In this document: in pieces, positions 47,252 to 55,381 of the stretch | Layout of the letters: each line of letters opens with the position of its first letter | Numbering within the stretch: the stretch's first letter is position 1 | NCBI RefSeq assembly: GCF_025736875.1 | Contig: NZ_CP107052.1 | Span: forward strand, 1,878,501-1,942,500 | Direction: 5' to 3' | Length of the DNA: 64,000 bases | Source: Candidatus Kirkpatrickella diaphorinae | Lineage (GTDB): Bacteria; Pseudomonadota; Alphaproteobacteria; Acetobacterales; Acetobacteraceae | Program-made: the position numbers and the translations under genes | Notes under the pieces: generated by a model | The model's database searches: none | Seen by the model: the letters and a program-made list of their open reading frames with translations, nothing else | What the model was told of the DNA's origin: nothing

Positions 47252-50128
47252 TTGACTGACACGTTGACGCCCCCCGCCCCACTCAATCAGATGCCGGTGA
47301 CGATTGAGGAGGAGATGCGCACCTCCTACCTCGCCTACGCAATGTCGGTCATTGTTGCGCGCGCCCTGCCGGATGTGCGTGACGGCCTGAAACCTGTGCA
47401 CCGCCGTATCCTTTACGGTATGCGTGAAAGTGGCTTTACCGCAGACAAACCCTACCGCAAATCGGCGCGCCCGGTCGGCGATGTCATGGGTAAGTATCAC
47501 CCGCATGGTGACAGCTCGATTTACGATGCCATGGTGCGCATGGCGCAGCCCTGGTCCATGCGTGTGCCTCTTATTGACGGGCAGGGCAATTTCGGCTCGA
47601 TCGATGGCGACAGCCCTGCGGCCATGCGTTACACCGAGGCGCGACTGGCGCGTTCCGCCTCGTTTTTCCTCGATGATATTGATCGTGACACGGTGGATTT
47701 CCAGCCGAATTACGATGAGAGTGAGGTTGAGCCGAAGGTCCTCCCGGCGACCTTCCCCAATCTGCTGGTCAATGGCGCATCCGGTATCGCTGTGGGCATG
47801 GCGACGAACATCCCGACCCATAATCCCGGCGAGGTGATCGATGCCACCTTGGCCATGGTTGAAGATCCGGAAGTCACGCTGGACACATTGATGGAGCTGA
47901 TCCCGGGGCCGGATTTCCCCACCGGGGGGATCATTATGGGGCGGCGCGGCATTCGTCTGGCTTTTGAGACGGGTCGCGGCTCGATCCCCGTCCGCGCCCG
48001 CGCGGAAATCGAGGAAATCCGCAAGGACCGCAAAGCCATCGTGGTGACGGAGATCCCTTATCAAGTCAATAAAGCCAGCTTGCAGGAAAAAATCGCGGAT
48101 CTGACCCGGGCGAAGGAAATTGAAGGCATTGCGGACATCCGGGATGAGAGTGACCGTTCCGGAATGCGCATCGTTATCGAGCTTAAACGCGATGCAACGC
48201 CTGAAGTCGTCCTGAACCAGCTTTATCGTTTCACGCAATTACAAACCTCTTTTAGCGTCAATTGCCTTGCGCTTGATGGCGGCAAGCCGCGCACGATGGG
48301 TTTGATCGACGTCCTGAAAGCTTTCATCTCCTTCCGAGAGGATGTCATCCTCCGCCGGGCGCGGTTTGATCTGAATAAAACGCGTGATCGCGGGCACTTG
48401 TTGGTCGGGCTTGTTATTGCCGTGGCCAATATTGATGCTGTCATCGCCCTTATCCGCGCAGCGCCGGATGCGGCGACAGCGCGGGAACGCCTCATGTCGC
48501 AATCATGGGATGCCGCCGATGTCGCCGACCTCATCGCGTTGATCCATGATGAGGGCAATGTCGTCCGCGACGGAAAAGTCAACCTGACCGAGGCGCAGGC
48601 GCGCGGCATTCTTGATTTGCGATTGCAGCGCCTTACCGGTCTGGAAAGTGAAAAGATCCACGCCGAGCTCGCCGACGTCGCGGAAAAAATCGGTGAGTTG
48701 CTCGAAATCATCGGCAGTCACATCCGCCGCATGGAAGTCATGCGGGAGGAACTCCACGCAGCGCGTGCCGCGATCGTCTCGCCCCGTATGACGGAGATTT
48801 CCGACGCGTTGGGCGACCAGTCGGATGAAAGTCTGGTTGAGCCTGGCCAGATGGTGGTGACCATCACACGGGATGGCTTCATCAAGCGCACGCCCCTGGA
48901 GATCTTCCGCGCGCAGAATCGTGGTGGGCGTGGGCGCACGGCGGCGGGCCGACGTGGAGATGATGTCATCATCCGCAGCTTCAATGCGCATACGCATCAA
49001 TGGGTCATGTTCTTTTCCTCCGGCGGGAAGGCCTATCGGGAGAAAGTCTGGCGCCTGCCAGAGGCGAGCCCGACGGCGAAAGGGCGCGCGCTCGTCAATC
49101 TTCTGCCCGATCTGGGCAGTGACAGCATTACCGCGGTCCTCCCTCTCCCGCAGGAAGAGGAGCTCTGGACCGACCTGCACCTCGTTTTCGCGACCGCCAG
49201 TGGTGGCGTGCGGCGTAACCGCCTGAGTGATTTCAAAAACATCCGTGCATCAGGCCTGATCGCCATGAAGCTGGATGAAGGTGACTCGCTGATCGGGGTG
49301 GCGACCTGTTATGAAGGTCAGGATGTCTTCCTCGCCACGAAAAAGGCGCGTTGCATCCGCTTCCAGATCACTGACGAGATTTTGCGCGTCTTTGCCGGGC
49401 GCGGCAGTTCCGGCGTGCGGGGCATCCGCCTGGCGCCCGGGGATGAGGTGAATTCACTTTGTATCCTCGACCATGTGGATGCGTCCGTGGAGGAGCGCGC
49501 CATCTATCTGCGTATGGCGAATGCGAAACGTCGTCTCGAAGCGCAGATGGCGGAGGGGCCGGGTGAGGAGGATGCCGCGCCGGAAACGGGAATCAACGCT
49601 GATGAAGATGATGATATCCATCTCAGCCCGACCCACGACCTATCCGCAGAACGTTTTGATGAGCTTGAAGCGCAGGAGCAGATCCTGTTGACCGTCAGCG
49701 ATGCCGGTTTCGGGCGGCGTTCCTCCGCTTATGATTATCGTGTGTCCGGACGCGGCGGGCAGGGCATCGCGAATATGACGTTCAATAGCAGCCGGCGCGG
49801 GCGGGAAGTGGTCGCGACCCTCCCGATATTGCCGGGCATGGATGTCATGCTTGTGACGGATCTCGGCCGCCTCATCCGCCTGCCTGTCAAACAGGTGCGC
49901 ATTATGGCGCGCCAGGCAGGCGGCGTGACGCTCTTCCGCATCGGAAAGGATGAGCAGGTGATGAGTGTCTTCCCCGTCATGGATGACGGTGATGACGGTC
50001 ACGACCCTGATGAGGATGCGGATGGAGAAGCGTTGCACCCTGTCGAGACCGCATCGTCAGCGGAGCCGCCTGAAAATGGCGCGTCCGGCGAGGAAAATCC
50101 GGGCACGGATGATCATGTCGATGGGTGA
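47252..50128 (+). CDS. gyrA: DNA gyrase subunit A
   Basis: Type II topoisomerase subunit, 958 residues, longer than E. coli (875). The start is TTG 47252 after a weak GGATC; the [18 protein letters not shown] core begins at residue 24. The catalytic Tyr is residue 127 (AMRYTEARL). The quinolone region [12 protein letters not shown] has Ser88 and Asp92 at the sites of E. coli Ser83 and Asp87, so no classic resistance change. The C-terminal wheel contains an acidic insert at about residues 766-795 (EDDDIHL) and a very acidic tail, which explains the extra length. coaD overlaps its end. Confidence 0.97.
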   Translation: MTDTLTPPAPLNQMPVTIEEEMRTSYLAYAMSVIVARALPDVRDGLKPVHRRILYGMRESGFTADKPYRKSARPVGDVMGKYHPHGDSSIYDAMVRMAQPWSMRVPLIDGQGNFGSIDGDSPAAMRYTEARLARSASFFLDDIDRDTVDFQPNYDESEVEPKVLPATFPNLLVNGASGIAVGMATNIPTHNPGEVIDATLAMVEDPEVTLDTLMELIPGPDFPTGGIIMGRRGIRLAFETGRGSIPVRARAEIEEIRKDRKAIVVTEIPYQVNKASLQEKIADLTRAKEIEGIADIRDESDRSGMRIVIELKRDATPEVVLNQLYRFTQLQTSFSVNCLALDGGKPRTMGLIDVLKAFISFREDVILRRARFDLNKTRDRGHLLVGLVIAVANIDAVIALIRAAPDAATARERLMSQSWDAADVADLIALIHDEGNVVRDGKVNLTEAQARGILDLRLQRLTGLESEKIHAELADVAEKIGELLEIIGSHIRRMEVMREELHAARAAIVSPRMTEISDALGDQSDESLVEPGQMVVTITRDGFIKRTPLEIFRAQNRGGRGRTAAGRRGDDVIIRSFNAHTHQWVMFFSSGGKAYREKVWRLPEASPTAKGRALVNLLPDLGSDSITAVLPLPQEEELWTDLHLVFATASGGVRRNRLSDFKNIRASGLIAMKLDEGDSLIGVATCYEGQDVFLATKKARCIRFQITDEILRVFAGRGSSGVRGIRLAPGDEVNSLCILDHVDASVEERAIYLRMANAKRRLEAQMAEGPGEEDAAPETGINADEDDDIHLSPTHDLSAERFDELEAQEQILLTVSDAGFGRRSSAYDYRVSGRGGQGIANMTFNSSRRGREVVATLPILPGMDVMLVTDLGRLIRLPVKQVRIMARQAGGVTLFRIGKDEQVMSVFPVMDDGDDGHDPDEDADGEALHPVETASSAEPPENGASGEENPGTDDHVDG

Positions 50129-50618
50129 TCGCATCGGATTTTACCCCGGCACATTTGACCCGATCACGCTCGGGCATCTCGATATTATCCGTCGCGCCCT
50201 GATTTTTATGGATAAGGTCATTATCGGTGTTGCGCCGAATTCGGGTAAAAACCCGCTTTTGCCTCTTGAGATGCGCCTTAATCTCGCATCACAGGCCATC
50301 GCGGCCGCAAAAATTGATGCGGGGCGTGTGGAGATCGTCACATTTGACGGGCTGCTGGTCGATGCCGTTGCGCGACATGGGGCGGGTGTTATCCTGCGGG
50401 GATTGCGATCCAACGCGGATTTCGATTATGAAGCGCAGCTGGCCGAGGCAAATCGGAAACTTCTGCCGACGGTGGAGACAGTTTTCATCTTATCCGCTCC
50501 GGAAACGCGCCTGACCGCGTCACGCATCGTGCGGGAGATTGCGCGGCTCAAAGGGGATATCCACCCCTTCGTCCCCGATATTGTGGCGGACGCGGTAAAG
50601 CAATTTCTGAAGGCGTGA
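50115..50618 (+). CDS. coaD: Phosphopantetheine adenylyltransferase
   Basis: Penultimate step of coenzyme A synthesis, about 167 residues. The nucleotidyltransferase signature is [16 protein letters not shown] (T-x-G-H), with [33 protein letters not shown] and [14 protein letters not shown]. It starts within the last codons of gyrA, at ATG 50115 or ATG 50121, so the two are probably coupled. The cyclophilin gene follows after 48 bases. Confidence 0.95.
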   Translation: MSMGDRIGFYPGTFDPITLGHLDIIRRALIFMDKVIIGVAPNSGKNPLLPLEMRLNLASQAIAAAKIDAGRVEIVTFDGLLVDAVARHGAGVILRGLRSNADFDYEAQLAEANRKLLPTVETVFILSAPETRLTASRIVREIARLKGDIHPFVPDIVADAVKQFLKA

Positions 50619-50666
50619 TGCCGCCATCGCGGTCACGCCGATCTGAAACACCCATTAAAAGGAAGA

Positions 50667-51152
50667 ATGATGTCTGAACACGACAATATGCTTGAGATGT
50701 CGCTGAAATCCGGAAAGGTGACGATCCGGCTGCGGCCCGATCTGGCGCCGCTTGCGGTTGCGCGATTGAAGGAGCTGTCCGGCAAGGGATTTTATGACGG
50801 CGTCAAATTTCACCGCGTCATTGAGGGTTTCATGGCGCAGGGGGGCGACCCGACAGGCACCGGCTCAGGCGGGAGCGATCTGCCGGACTTAAAGGCGGAG
50901 TTCACGCAGGCGGCAAAGTTTGAGCGCGGCACGATCGGCATGGCGCGCACCATGAACCCGGATTCCGCCAATAGTCAGTTCTTCATTATGTTTGAACCTG
51001 CACCCTCGCTTGACGGGCAATATACCATCGTGGGTGAAGTCACGTCCGGCATGGAACATGTTGACCAGATCAAACGTGGAGGCGGCGCATCCGGGATGGT
51101 GACCGATCCTGACATCATCGTCTCAATGCGACCTGTATCCTCAAGCACTTAA
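50667..51152 (+). CDS. Cyclophilin-type peptidyl-prolyl isomerase
   Basis: 161 residues without a signal peptide, so cytoplasmic. Core motifs are FYDGVKFHRVIEGFMAQGGD, GTIGMARTMNPDSANSQFFI and FEPAPSLDGQYTIVGEVTSG, the active-site Arg, Phe and Gln being in FHRV and SQFFI. Catalyses cis-trans isomerisation of prolyl bonds. AAAGGAAGA stands before the ATG pair (50667 and 50670). It follows coaD and precedes tRNA-Lys. Confidence 0.94.
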   Translation: MMSEHDNMLEMSLKSGKVTIRLRPDLAPLAVARLKELSGKGFYDGVKFHRVIEGFMAQGGDPTGTGSGGSDLPDLKAEFTQAAKFERGTIGMARTMNPDSANSQFFIMFEPAPSLDGQYTIVGEVTSGMEHVDQIKRGGGASGMVTDPDIIVSMRPVSSST

Positions 51153-51167
51153 ATGATGCCCAGGCCC

Positions 51168-51205
51168 GCTACAGCAGCTTGACGCGAAGGCGCGAGTGCT
51201 GTAGC
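51168..51205. repeat. Inverted repeat between the cyclophilin gene and tRNA-Lys
   Basis: GCTACAGCA (51168-51176) and TGCTGTAGC (51197-51205) form a perfect 9-bp stem with a 20-base loop. It begins 16 bases after the cyclophilin stop and ends 16 bases before the tRNA. No T-run follows, so it may be a processing or termination structure. Confidence 0.7.
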
Positions 51206-51221
51206 GAGGCACCACCGAAGT

Positions 51222-51297
51222 GAACCGGTAGCTCAGTCGGTAGAGCATTCGACTTTTAATCGAATGGTCGTGGGTTCGAATCCCACCCGGTTCACCA
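51222..51297 (+). tRNA. tRNA-Lys (UUU)
   Basis: A 76-base cloverleaf: acceptor GAACCGG/CCGGTTC, D arm GCTC...GAGC, anticodon stem TTCGA/TCGAA with loop CTTTTAA (anticodon TTT), T arm GTGGG-TTCGAAT-CCCAC, discriminator A and encoded CCA. Confidence 0.98.
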
Positions 51298-51849
51298 ATT
51301 TTCCTGAAAATCTTCAGCATTGCGTCCATTTTTTTTGTGGCCAGCCTCCCACGCGAGGAAGCGTCGCCCGAGAGACGTAACGCGAAGCCATCCCATAGAT
51401 CACGATGCCTTCCGGCAGGATGTAGAAAGTGATCTGCGTTGTCACAACCCGCCTTTCAGATGTCTGACCACTGCTTTTAAAACCTGTAAAAATGTCGGGA
51501 CGCGCGGTTGTGTGATGTCTGTAGGCGCCAGACGTTCCACACCTCACCGGCGACGCCCGGCGACCCGGCGTTTCATGGCTCGGTTCGTTTCGCAGGGAAA
51601 TCCTGAGCGGCATCTTAAGTTCTGTTCGCGCCCGAACGATTTTGAGTAAGGCGCAAGTCGCCAGACGAAATCGACATAATATCGATCGCCTTCGAAGCGT
51701 ATATATCGCATTATCAGCAATACGAGGCGGATTTTAGCGTCTGAAACGACCACGTGCCTGGGACGGGACCTGTTCACGACTGCGTGCAAAATCAAAAATT
51801 AATTTTTAAGAGGTATAATTTCTACATTACGAGTGTAAGGATAATAATA
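51298..51849. other. Intergenic region between tRNA-Lys and the secreted-protein gene
   Basis: 552 bases with no convincing gene. It becomes AT-rich after 51660. At 51690-51706 CTTCGAAGCGTATATAT closely matches a segment 45 bases upstream of the 59.0-kb operon. A minus-strand frame here (Met near 51717) gives a short aromatic-rich peptide that may be a remnant. AAGGATAAT just before 51850 is the ribosome site of the next gene. Confidence 0.5.
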
Positions 51850-53664
51850 ATGAATAAAATCTTACATTTTCTGGCGGCGCTTTGGGCGTCGAATGTCTAT
51901 GCGCAAAGCACCGTCACACAGACCTCTGACCTAGAGGTCACATTTCCAAATCTTTCCACGCAAGGCGATGCACCCGTCCTGTCAATCGGGGGAACGCAGT
52001 CGAGCAATAGTGCCCCCGGGCAGAATACGGACCCCTACACGCCCTCCCACGCGCTTGTGCTCGGGGGGCAACGTGTCGGCAGCCTCAACGCCGCGGCGGA
52101 AACGGATCAGCTCGGCTCTGGCGCGTCCATTATTGTTCGTGGAATGCCCGATGGCTTCATGGATATGGGGTGCCTGATCTGCACTGTCATGACGACCTAT
52201 CCGATGTTTCAGTCGCGGGCCGGTCTCAGCAGCAACCTGACAGATGTGACCAATATCGGTGATGATCCCTCATATGACACAGTGACAGAATATCTCCAGC
52301 CCGGCAGTGCTGAACCCGTGCTCGTCCTGGAAGATGTCACTTATGATGCGACGCATATCTACCTGCCGAAAGACCATTATCTGACGCCGCAGCAAATCGC
52401 GCGCATCCATCAAAATCAATATATCGTCACGAATTCAATCACGTCGGATGTCGCAGCGCCGGAATTTCCGACGGATGATGGTCTCGTCAATCCGAAATCG
52501 GGGAAAACCCTCGCCCCGGGTAATTACTATGTCTCCCTCGTCAATGATGTGGCGGAGGATGGGTCGTCAATTTCTGTCCAGGGCTGGGGGGTTCTGGGCG
52601 GCAACTCATCCGGCCATCCCTGGAAAGCCGATGACGTGCCGACCACGACTTACGACACGGTGCGCAATAATTTCGGGAAGGCCGTCGCGATGATTGGTGC
52701 GCCGACCCAGGCGGGGGCCATCAATGTCTATGCAGCGTTCAACCCGTCCGACAATCCCCATTCCATGATTGATCATGTCGGTGGCGCGGAATTTGACATG
52801 CATTATATGGGCACGGCTTCAAATCAAGCGTCGATGACAGGTTTATTGATTTCTTATGATTGCAGTGGTGCCGCTGCGCCATCTTCCGGTGGTTGTTATC
52901 ACCCTACCTATGACTCATCGGCCATCCTGATTAACGGGCAAAACCTTCCCAATGGCATTCAAAACAACGTTTCCGGTTGGGCCAACGAGTATAAGGGCTA
53001 TAATTTCTACATCCCCGGTTCGAAAGCACCGGATCAGGGGAAGGGCAATCGTCATACTTCCTTCGAAAGCCGGACGCCGAGCATCGATGGGCACAACCTT
53101 GTCACGCGCGCCTGGACGGAACAGGTCACAGATGCTGACACGCCTAGCTGGACAGATTACCGGGTGAATTTCGGCCTGAATGTCGATGGTGATCAATGGC
53201 GTGCTGTCCCTGACTCCGGCTCGGATATGGGTTTCATCTCCTTCAATTATAACGTCGCCAATCTGGGTGGCGTCTGCCTCATAGGCAGTAACAGCGCCAA
53301 TCTCAACAAGGACTTCCCGGGTTTCTGCGTGCGGGCAGACGGCACGACCTGGTTCGGCAATTCGTTGGAGTTACCTTCGGGCGTCAATATTGAGGCGCGG
53401 GCAAACGTCAATGGCGCAATCAATATCGGGGCCACGCTTTCCGGCAATAATCAGGGCGACTGGGTTGTCGGCACGCAAATTTCGGGCGGCGCGAGTATCC
53501 GCGGCGTCAATTATGTTTACGCAAAACAATATGTCGAGCAGCTTCAGACGCCTGCATCAGGGTCGGCCACGTGCGCGGCGGGGCAATTTACGGATGACGC
53601 GAATTACCATTATGTTTGTGTCGGCACGAATCACTGGCGTCGCGTCGCGCTGAGCGATTTCTGA
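51850..53664 (+). CDS. Secreted protein of unknown function (604 aa)
   Basis: Not recognised. A signal peptide is clear (MNKILHFLAALWASNVYA, cleaved before QS). The mature protein is rich in Asn, Gly, Ser, Thr and Tyr, without membrane helices, like a beta-rich surface or extracellular protein. Segments such as GWGVLGGNSSGHPWK, FNPSDNPHSMIDHVGGAEFD and NIEARANVNGAINIGATLSG recall beta-helix or tail-fibre proteins. The last 33 residues contain CAAGQFTDDANYHYVCVGTN with a Cys pair, a module that looks repeated in other surface proteins. ATG 51850 follows AAGGAT at 7 bases; a longer frame to 51754 lacks a signal. Confidence 0.8.
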   Translation: MNKILHFLAALWASNVYAQSTVTQTSDLEVTFPNLSTQGDAPVLSIGGTQSSNSAPGQNTDPYTPSHALVLGGQRVGSLNAAAETDQLGSGASIIVRGMPDGFMDMGCLICTVMTTYPMFQSRAGLSSNLTDVTNIGDDPSYDTVTEYLQPGSAEPVLVLEDVTYDATHIYLPKDHYLTPQQIARIHQNQYIVTNSITSDVAAPEFPTDDGLVNPKSGKTLAPGNYYVSLVNDVAEDGSSISVQGWGVLGGNSSGHPWKADDVPTTTYDTVRNNFGKAVAMIGAPTQAGAINVYAAFNPSDNPHSMIDHVGGAEFDMHYMGTASNQASMTGLLISYDCSGAAAPSSGGCYHPTYDSSAILINGQNLPNGIQNNVSGWANEYKGYNFYIPGSKAPDQGKGNRHTSFESRTPSIDGHNLVTRAWTEQVTDADTPSWTDYRVNFGLNVDGDQWRAVPDSGSDMGFISFNYNVANLGGVCLIGSNSANLNKDFPGFCVRADGTTWFGNSLELPSGVNIEARANVNGAINIGATLSGNNQGDWVVGTQISGGASIRGVNYVYAKQYVEQLQTPASGSATCAAGQFTDDANYHYVCVGTNHWRRVALSDF

Positions 53665-53686
53665 AAGAGAGTTTGTGACGCAGGGG

Positions 53687-53707
53687 GAGCCACTTTACGG
53701 GTGGCTC
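53687..53707 (+). terminator. Hairpin after the secreted-protein gene
   Basis: Perfect 7-bp stem GAGCCAC / GTGGCTC with loop TTTACGG, followed by TCTCACT. Starts 23 bases after the stop codon. Confidence 0.6.
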
Positions 53708-53865
53708 TCTCACTAAAGAGCCGCGCATGGGCGCGCTGTGCTGAGATGAGACGGCATGGATGAGAGAAGCTACGTGCCTGACCCTCACGAAGCTGTGTCT
53801 TTCCAAGGTGTGATCTACGGGCCTAGCTGAATTTCAGGTTTTCACGCGCGGCTTGCGGAGGTTTC

Positions 53866-55317
53866 ATGCGTCCCGATGACTTCCCCGAATGTGCCGACCC
53901 TGCGTCATTTCAAACGGAGGCGCCTCAACGCGGTGTGACATCCGCGGATTTCCGGGTTTTTATCGCATCCTGCGTGGCGGGCCTGGCCGGGCTTCTCTTC
54001 GGGTATGATCAGGGCATTATTTCGGCCGCGCTCCTCACAATTGAACATAGCTTTCCGCTGAGTTTACTAGGTAAGCAAGCCGTCGCGGCAAGCATGGTGG
54101 CCGGTGCTCTTCTGGGTTGCCTGATTGCAGGCCCCGTTTCGGATCGTTGGGGGCGACGCCCTGTTGTCGCTTTGGCCGGGCTGATTTTTCTGCTCGGCTC
54201 AGTCGGGTCAGGTCTGGCCGCCTCGGCCTGGCACCTGACAGGGGCGCGGTTCATTCTCGGCATTGCCGTTGGCGGGGCCAGTCAGATCGTCCCCGTCTAT
54301 ATCGCTGAACTTGCCCCGGCCCCGCGCCGTGGTCGCCTCGTTCTGATGTTCCAACTCGCCATTGTCAGTGGCATCCTCATATCCTCGCTCATTGGATGGT
54401 TGCTGAGCGGTCATGCAGGGGCGCTTGCTCTTTTGGGGCGTGGTGGTGATTGGCGGCTGATGTTTTTCCTGGGTTCTGTGCCGGCCGTGATGCTTCTCAT
54501 GGGGGTGTCGGTCCTCCCGGAAAGTCCCCGTTACCTCGCAATGCGCGGACAGGCGGCGGCAGCGATGCGCGTTTTGCGCCGCTTACGCGATCCACAGGCG
54601 GCACCTGAGGATGAGATGCGTGAGATCCTCAGCGCTGCGGCTGAAACCGGGAATTGGCGCACTCTCTTTTCACGCCGCGTGCGCCCCGCGCTCATTGCGG
54701 GGGCGGGGCTGGCCATGTTCAGTCAGATGACGGGCACGAATGCTGTGCTGACATACGCACCCACCATCTTATCGGGTGCAGGTTTCGGCCATAATGTCGC
54801 GTTGCTGACATCTCTCGGGATGGGCGTCGCCATCACCCTGGCGACAATTCTGGGTGTCTGGGCTGTTGATCGGTTGGGCCGACGGCGTCTGATGCTATGC
54901 GTCCTGCCGGGCTCTATCTTCGCTTTGTTTCTTCTGGCAGCCGTATTTCTGCACGGTGATCCGCAAAATGCGGGGAGGTGGCTCGCCATCATCGGCCTCC
55001 TGCTTTATGTCCTCTGCACCTTGGGCAGTATCAATGCCGCGCTCTGGCTGGTAGGGGCGGAAATCTTCCCTCTTTCCGTGCGGGGGAAGAGCATGAGTCT
55101 CGTCACCATCTCGCATTGGTCCTTCGATTTTCTCGTGTCGATGGTCACGTTATCGATTATCGCGATACTCGGCGTTTCAGGCACTTTCCTGTTATTCGCG
55201 CTGATCACGGTCTCAGCATGGGTGTTTATCTACGCCCGCATACCGGAAACGAAAAACCGCTCCCTTGAAGCGATTGAGGAAAGTCTTTCAGACGGGACTT
55301 TCCTCCACCATCGATAA
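53866..55317 (+). CDS. MFS sugar porter (XylE/GalP type)
   Basis: Inner-membrane sugar:proton symporter of 483 residues with twelve helices. Family motifs are all present: GLLFGYDQGIISAALL in helix 1, GPVSDRWGRRPVV (loop 2-3), AELAPAPRRGRLV, VLPESPRYLA (loop 6-7), WAVDRLGRRRLML and RIPETKNRSLEAIEE at the C-terminus. The gene stands alone, convergent with the GGDEF-EAL gene. Acetic acid bacteria commonly carry such uptake systems for hexoses, pentoses or polyols; the specific sugar is unknown. Confidence 0.92.
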   Translation: MRPDDFPECADPASFQTEAPQRGVTSADFRVFIASCVAGLAGLLFGYDQGIISAALLTIEHSFPLSLLGKQAVAASMVAGALLGCLIAGPVSDRWGRRPVVALAGLIFLLGSVGSGLAASAWHLTGARFILGIAVGGASQIVPVYIAELAPAPRRGRLVLMFQLAIVSGILISSLIGWLLSGHAGALALLGRGGDWRLMFFLGSVPAVMLLMGVSVLPESPRYLAMRGQAAAAMRVLRRLRDPQAAPEDEMREILSAAAETGNWRTLFSRRVRPALIAGAGLAMFSQMTGTNAVLTYAPTILSGAGFGHNVALLTSLGMGVAITLATILGVWAVDRLGRRRLMLCVLPGSIFALFLLAAVFLHGDPQNAGRWLAIIGLLLYVLCTLGSINAALWLVGAEIFPLSVRGKSMSLVTISHWSFDFLVSMVTLSIIAILGVSGTFLLFALITVSAWVFIYARIPETKNRSLEAIEESLSDGTFLHHR

Positions 55318-55381
55318 GCCTCTTGATGCGGGGGCGCCGCCAACGGCCCCTGTCGCATGTGGAGAGGATCGGAAACATACC

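Noticed and set aside
47500-47560. Quinolone-resistance change in GyrA
   Set aside because: The residues equal to E. coli Ser83 and Asp87 are both unchanged.
51141-51329. Minus-strand frame with the phrase GGIRTHDHSIKSRMLYRLSY
   Set aside because: This is the well-known artefact of translating the antisense of a tRNA gene; it lies over tRNA-Lys.
51222-51850. tRNA-Lys as an integration site for an island carrying the secreted-protein gene
   Set aside because: No integrase gene and no second copy of the tRNA 3' end were seen in the window, so the idea lacks support.
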